A stretch of DNA of 64,000 nucleotides from Hyphomicrobiales bacterium (lineage in GTDB: Bacteria > Pseudomonadota > Alphaproteobacteria > Rhizobiales > Phreatobacteraceae): contig JAFKKV010000015.1 of the NCBI GenBank assembly GCA_017304475.1, positions 124,001 to 188,000 on the forward strand, in the 5' to 3' direction. Every line of letters begins with the position of its first letter. Position 1 is the stretch's first letter. The notes under the pieces were generated by a model. That model made no database searches and had not been told where the DNA came from. It saw only the letters and a program-made list of their open reading frames with translations. The translations under genes were made by a program, and so were the position numbers. This document shows positions 61,344-64,000 of the stretch, piece by piece.

Positions 61344-62921
61344 ATGCTGATCAACCGACGCGAAGCCCTGGCCCTCTCGGCCGGCGCCCTCCTGGCCACG
61401 ACGAGCGGCGCGGGCGCCCAGGCGAAAAAGACGCTGCGCTTAGCGCCCCATGCGGCACTGCGCGTGCTCGATCCCGTGGTGACCAACGCCTATATCACCC
61501 GCAACCACGCCTATATGGTCTACGACACGCTGTTTTCGGTCGATTCCCTCTACCGGCCGCAGCCGCAAATGGTGAAGGACTGGACGGTCAGCGACGACAA
61601 GCTGACCTATATTTTCACTTTGCGCGAAGGCCTGGCCTTCCATGACGGCCAGCCGGTGACCGCCGAGGACTGCGTCGCCTCGATCGCCCGCTGGGTGAAG
61701 AAGGACGTGATCGGCCTGCGTCTCGCGGCGGTGACGGCGGGGATGACCGCGGTCGATGCGAAAACCTTCCGGATCAGCCTGAAGGAGCCCTTCGGCCCCA
61801 TGCTCGAGGGTTTTTCCCGGCCGAGCTCGATCCCGCTCTTCGTCATGCCCAAGCGCATCGCCGATCTCGCGCCGGACAAGGTGCTGGAAGAGGTCGTCGG
61901 CTCCGGCCCGTTCAAGTTCGTCGCGTCCGAGTTCCGACCGGGGGTGAGCTGGGCCTATGAGCGCAACGACAAATATGTGCCGCGCGACGAGCCGGCTGAC
62001 GGTCTCGCCGGTGGCAAGCAGGTCAAGGTCGACCGCGTGGAGGTGATCTGGTTCCCGAGCAAGCAGACCGCCATCAATGCGCTCGCCAAGGGCGAGATCG
62101 ACCTGCTTGAGAACATGAATGCCGACCAGCGCTCGATGTTGCAGGGCAACCGCGACGTGGTGGTCCGCCGCCGGCCCGGGCCGAATGCCTCGACCATTCG
62201 CTTCAACTGGGCGCAGCCGCCCTTCGACCAGGTCAAGATCCGCCGCGCCGTGCAGGCGGTCATCACCCAGCAGGATTATATGGACGCCACGATCGGCGAC
62301 CCGGAATCCTACCAGATCTGTCCGGCCTTTTTCGGCTGCGGCACGCCGCTGGAAACCGCCGTCGGCTTTCCCGATACCGGCAAGCCGGATGTCGCCAAGG
62401 CCAAGGCCCTGCTCAAGGAGGCCGGCTACAAGGGCGAGAAGATCGTCATCATCACGCCCGGCGACGTCGCCTCCTTCGCGCCGCTGGCGCCGCTGACCCA
62501 GCAATATCTCCGCCAGATCGGCATGGACTCCGAGATCCAGACCATGGAATGGAGCGCCTTCCTGACCAGGCGCGCCCGGCCCGTGCCGGTCTCGGAAGGC
62601 GGCTGGAACCTGGCCCATGCCGTGTTCGACCGCATCGACCTGATCTCGCCGCTCGGCAACCTCAATTTCGATGCGCGCGGCAAGGTCGCCTATACCGGTT
62701 TCGTCGACGACCCCGAGACCGAGGCGCTGAAGGGCCGCTACCAGCGCGAGGTCGACCCGGCAAAGCAGAAGGCGATCGTCGAGGAGATGCAGAAGCGCGC
62801 CTATGAGCTGGTCTTCTACATCCCGCTCGGCACCTATTTCGACTACGAGACCTATCGCGCCAATGTCTCCGGCTATGTCCAGTCGCCCGTCATGGTCGTC
62901 TGGGGCGTCGACAAGCGCTAG
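61344..62921 (+). CDS. Dipeptide-type ABC transporter substrate-binding protein
   Basis: 525 residues, SBP_bac_5. Twin-arginine-like signal INRREALALSAGALLATTSG, cleavage near GAQA. Mature features are TLREGLAFHDGQPVTAEDCV, VGSGPFKFVASEFRPGVSWA and KIRRAVQAVITQQDYMDATI. It is 76 bases after the transferase gene and 13 bases before the permease gene. The protein would bind short peptides or gamma-glutamyl derivatives in the periplasm. Confidence 0.93.
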   Translation: MLINRREALALSAGALLATTSGAGAQAKKTLRLAPHAALRVLDPVVTNAYITRNHAYMVYDTLFSVDSLYRPQPQMVKDWTVSDDKLTYIFTLREGLAFHDGQPVTAEDCVASIARWVKKDVIGLRLAAVTAGMTAVDAKTFRISLKEPFGPMLEGFSRPSSIPLFVMPKRIADLAPDKVLEEVVGSGPFKFVASEFRPGVSWAYERNDKYVPRDEPADGLAGGKQVKVDRVEVIWFPSKQTAINALAKGEIDLLENMNADQRSMLQGNRDVVVRRRPGPNASTIRFNWAQPPFDQVKIRRAVQAVITQQDYMDATIGDPESYQICPAFFGCGTPLETAVGFPDTGKPDVAKAKALLKEAGYKGEKIVIITPGDVASFAPLAPLTQQYLRQIGMDSEIQTMEWSAFLTRRARPVPVSEGGWNLAHAVFDRIDLISPLGNLNFDARGKVAYTGFVDDPETEALKGRYQREVDPAKQKAIVEEMQKRAYELVFYIPLGTYFDYETYRANVSGYVQSPVMVVWGVDKR

Positions 62922-62933
62922 GCCCCGGTTCCG

Positions 62934-63875
62934 ATGCTGAGGCTCATCGCCCTGCGCGTCGCCATGGCCGTTCCGGTCATGCTCGTCGTCGCGACCATCG
63001 TCTTCCTGCTGTTGAGGCTCAGCCCCGGCGATCCCGCCATGGTGCTCGCCGGCGACAATGCGACGCCGGAGGCCCTGGCGCGGATCCGCGCGGAAATGGG
63101 GCTCGATCGGCCCTTGCTGCTGCAATATCTCGGCTGGCTCGCCGAGATAGCGCAAGGGCGGTTCGGCACCTCCATCCTCTCCAAGGTGCCGGTCCTGGCG
63201 CTGATCCATGACCGGCTGGAGCCGACTTTGGTGCTCGCCCTGACGGCGATCGTCATCACCGTGCTGGTGGCGGTGCCGCTCGGTGCCATCGCCGCCTTCC
63301 GGCACAACAGCTGGGTCGACCGGGGCATCATGATGCTCTCGGTGGTCGGCTTCTCCGTGCCGGCCTTCGTCATCGGCTACCTCCTGATCCTGTTCCTGGC
63401 CGTGAAGGTCGATCTCTTCCCGGTGCAGGGCTATGTCAGCCCCTTCGTCGATCCCCTGGCGGCGCTGCGCCATCTCGCCTTGCCGTCGCTGACCCTGGCG
63501 CTGGTCTTCATGGCGCTGATCGCGCGGGTCACCCGCTCCAGCGTGCTCGAAGTGCTGGGCGAGGATTTCATCCGCACCGCGCGGGCCAAGGGCAATGTCG
63601 AAAGCCGCGTGCTCTGGCGCCACGCGCTGCCCAATGCGGCGGTGCCGGTCATCACCGTCGTCGGTCTCGGCATCGCGCTCCTGATCAGCGGCGTCGTGGT
63701 GACCGAGAGCGTGTTCAACCTGCCCGGCGTCGGGCGGCTGACCATCGATGCCATCCTGGCGCGCGACTATCCGGTCGTGCAGGGGCTGATGCTGTTCTTC
63801 GCGCTGATCTATGTCGGCGTGAACCTCCTGATCGACATCGCCTATGTGATCGTCGATCCGCGCATTCGCTACTGA
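62934..63875 (+). CDS. Dipeptide-type ABC transporter permease (DppB-like)
   Basis: 313 residues with six membrane segments. It begins MLRLIALRVAMAVPVMLVVA, followed by LLRLSPGDPAMVLAGDNATP. The EAA coupling loop is in EDFIRTARAKGNVESRVLWR, followed by HALPNAAVPVITVVGLGIAL. These are standard for DppB/OppB. It is cotranscribed with the binding protein and the following DppC gene. Confidence 0.95.
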   Translation: MLRLIALRVAMAVPVMLVVATIVFLLLRLSPGDPAMVLAGDNATPEALARIRAEMGLDRPLLLQYLGWLAEIAQGRFGTSILSKVPVLALIHDRLEPTLVLALTAIVITVLVAVPLGAIAAFRHNSWVDRGIMMLSVVGFSVPAFVIGYLLILFLAVKVDLFPVQGYVSPFVDPLAALRHLALPSLTLALVFMALIARVTRSSVLEVLGEDFIRTARAKGNVESRVLWRHALPNAAVPVITVVGLGIALLISGVVVTESVFNLPGVGRLTIDAILARDYPVVQGLMLFFALIYVGVNLLIDIAYVIVDPRIRY

Positions 63876-63888
63876 GGAGGGCGGGGCC

Positions 63889-64000
63889 ATGTCGATATCG
63901 GGACAGACCTCGGCGCCTCCGCGGCGCAACGCGCTCCTGGAGGCGCTCACATCCAACCGTGTCGTGCTGCTCAGCGCCCTGTTGCTCGCGGCGATCGTGC
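63889..64000 (+). CDS. Dipeptide-type ABC transporter permease (DppC-like), 3' end outside window
   Basis: Only the first 37 codons are present: MSISGQTSAPPRRNALLEAL, then a hydrophobic segment beginning VVLLSALLLAAIV. GAGGAGG lies before the ATG, 13 bases after the previous stop. Position and the short hydrophilic N-terminus before the first membrane segment match DppC/OppC. Confidence 0.8.
   Translation, partial: MSISGQTSAPPRRNALLEALTSNRVVLLSALLLAAIV

Noticed and set aside
61440..63956. Minus-strand open frame of over 800 codons across the Dpp genes
   Set aside because: Antisense to clear binding-protein and permease genes; Asp/Arg/His/Gln-rich with no domain pattern.

Overview
The window is high-GC chromosomal DNA, dense with genes on both strands. 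It looks like an alphaproteobacterium of the order Hyphomicrobiales (Rhizobiales). The evidence is the GC-rich codon use, the Liv/Bug/Dpp-type transporter abundance, an Omp25/31-like porin fold, HWE-type sensor kinase, small proteins typical of that order, and interspersed palindromic repeats built on CCCTCTCCC. I do not assign a genus. No rRNA, tRNA, phage, transposase or CRISPR array was seen.

Region 1 (1-16.5 kb) is an acyl-CoA catabolic and uptake cluster. A complete branched-chain-amino-acid-type ABC transporter (livM partial, livH, livF, livG, a binding protein) with a family III CoA transferase is read leftward. A membrane protein diverges from it. Next come a GNAT acetyltransferase, a methyltransferase and a helical protein of unknown role. 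A MaoC-type hydratase and an IclR regulator diverge, followed by two acyl-CoA ligases and an enoyl-CoA hydratase. Five 19-bp inverted repeats (TGCRRAA-N5-TTYYGCA) sit in the three divergent promoters, so I infer one IclR regulon covers the cluster.

Region 2 (16.5-22.6 kb) holds four tandem Liv-type binding-protein genes without their own permeases, then a nitroreductase. A 23-bp tandem repeat begins at the stop codon of the third binding-protein gene.

Region 3 (22.6-30 kb) is a group of small conserved proteins around an orphan groEL that has a CIRCE-like element but no groES, a transglutaminase-like protein and small secreted or membrane proteins.

Region 4 (30-40 kb) starts with a polar amino acid/polyamine ABC system, an FAD-dependent amine oxidase and a divergent XRE-cupin regulator. 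A Crp/Fnr regulator follows whose only plausible start codon is ATA. It is embedded among three copies of a TGAGCAATATTGCACA-type site, with a GlsB-like membrane protein and an HWE kinase downstream. Then come a chimeric pseudogene assembled from pieces of two nearby genes, a frameshifted ClpP-like protein, an enoyl-CoA hydratase and a VasI/TagO-like protein.

Region 5 (40-53 kb) is a mosaic: a monooxygenase-fold protein, a peptide-type binding protein with a phosphonate-monoester-hydrolase-like sulfatase, an outer membrane barrel protein, a Bug-type binding protein, an AMP-binding ligase, a Tat-exported agmatine deiminase-like enzyme, two LysR regulators and an MFS carrier.

Region 6 (53-64 kb) has an FtrA-like regulator/rhodanese pair, a CoA transferase translationally coupled to a BisC-like molybdoenzyme, and a LysR regulator. 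It ends with a gamma-glutamyltransferase and Dpp-type peptide transporter operon that runs off the right edge. An identical 16-bp sequence lies in both promoter regions flanking that LysR gene.
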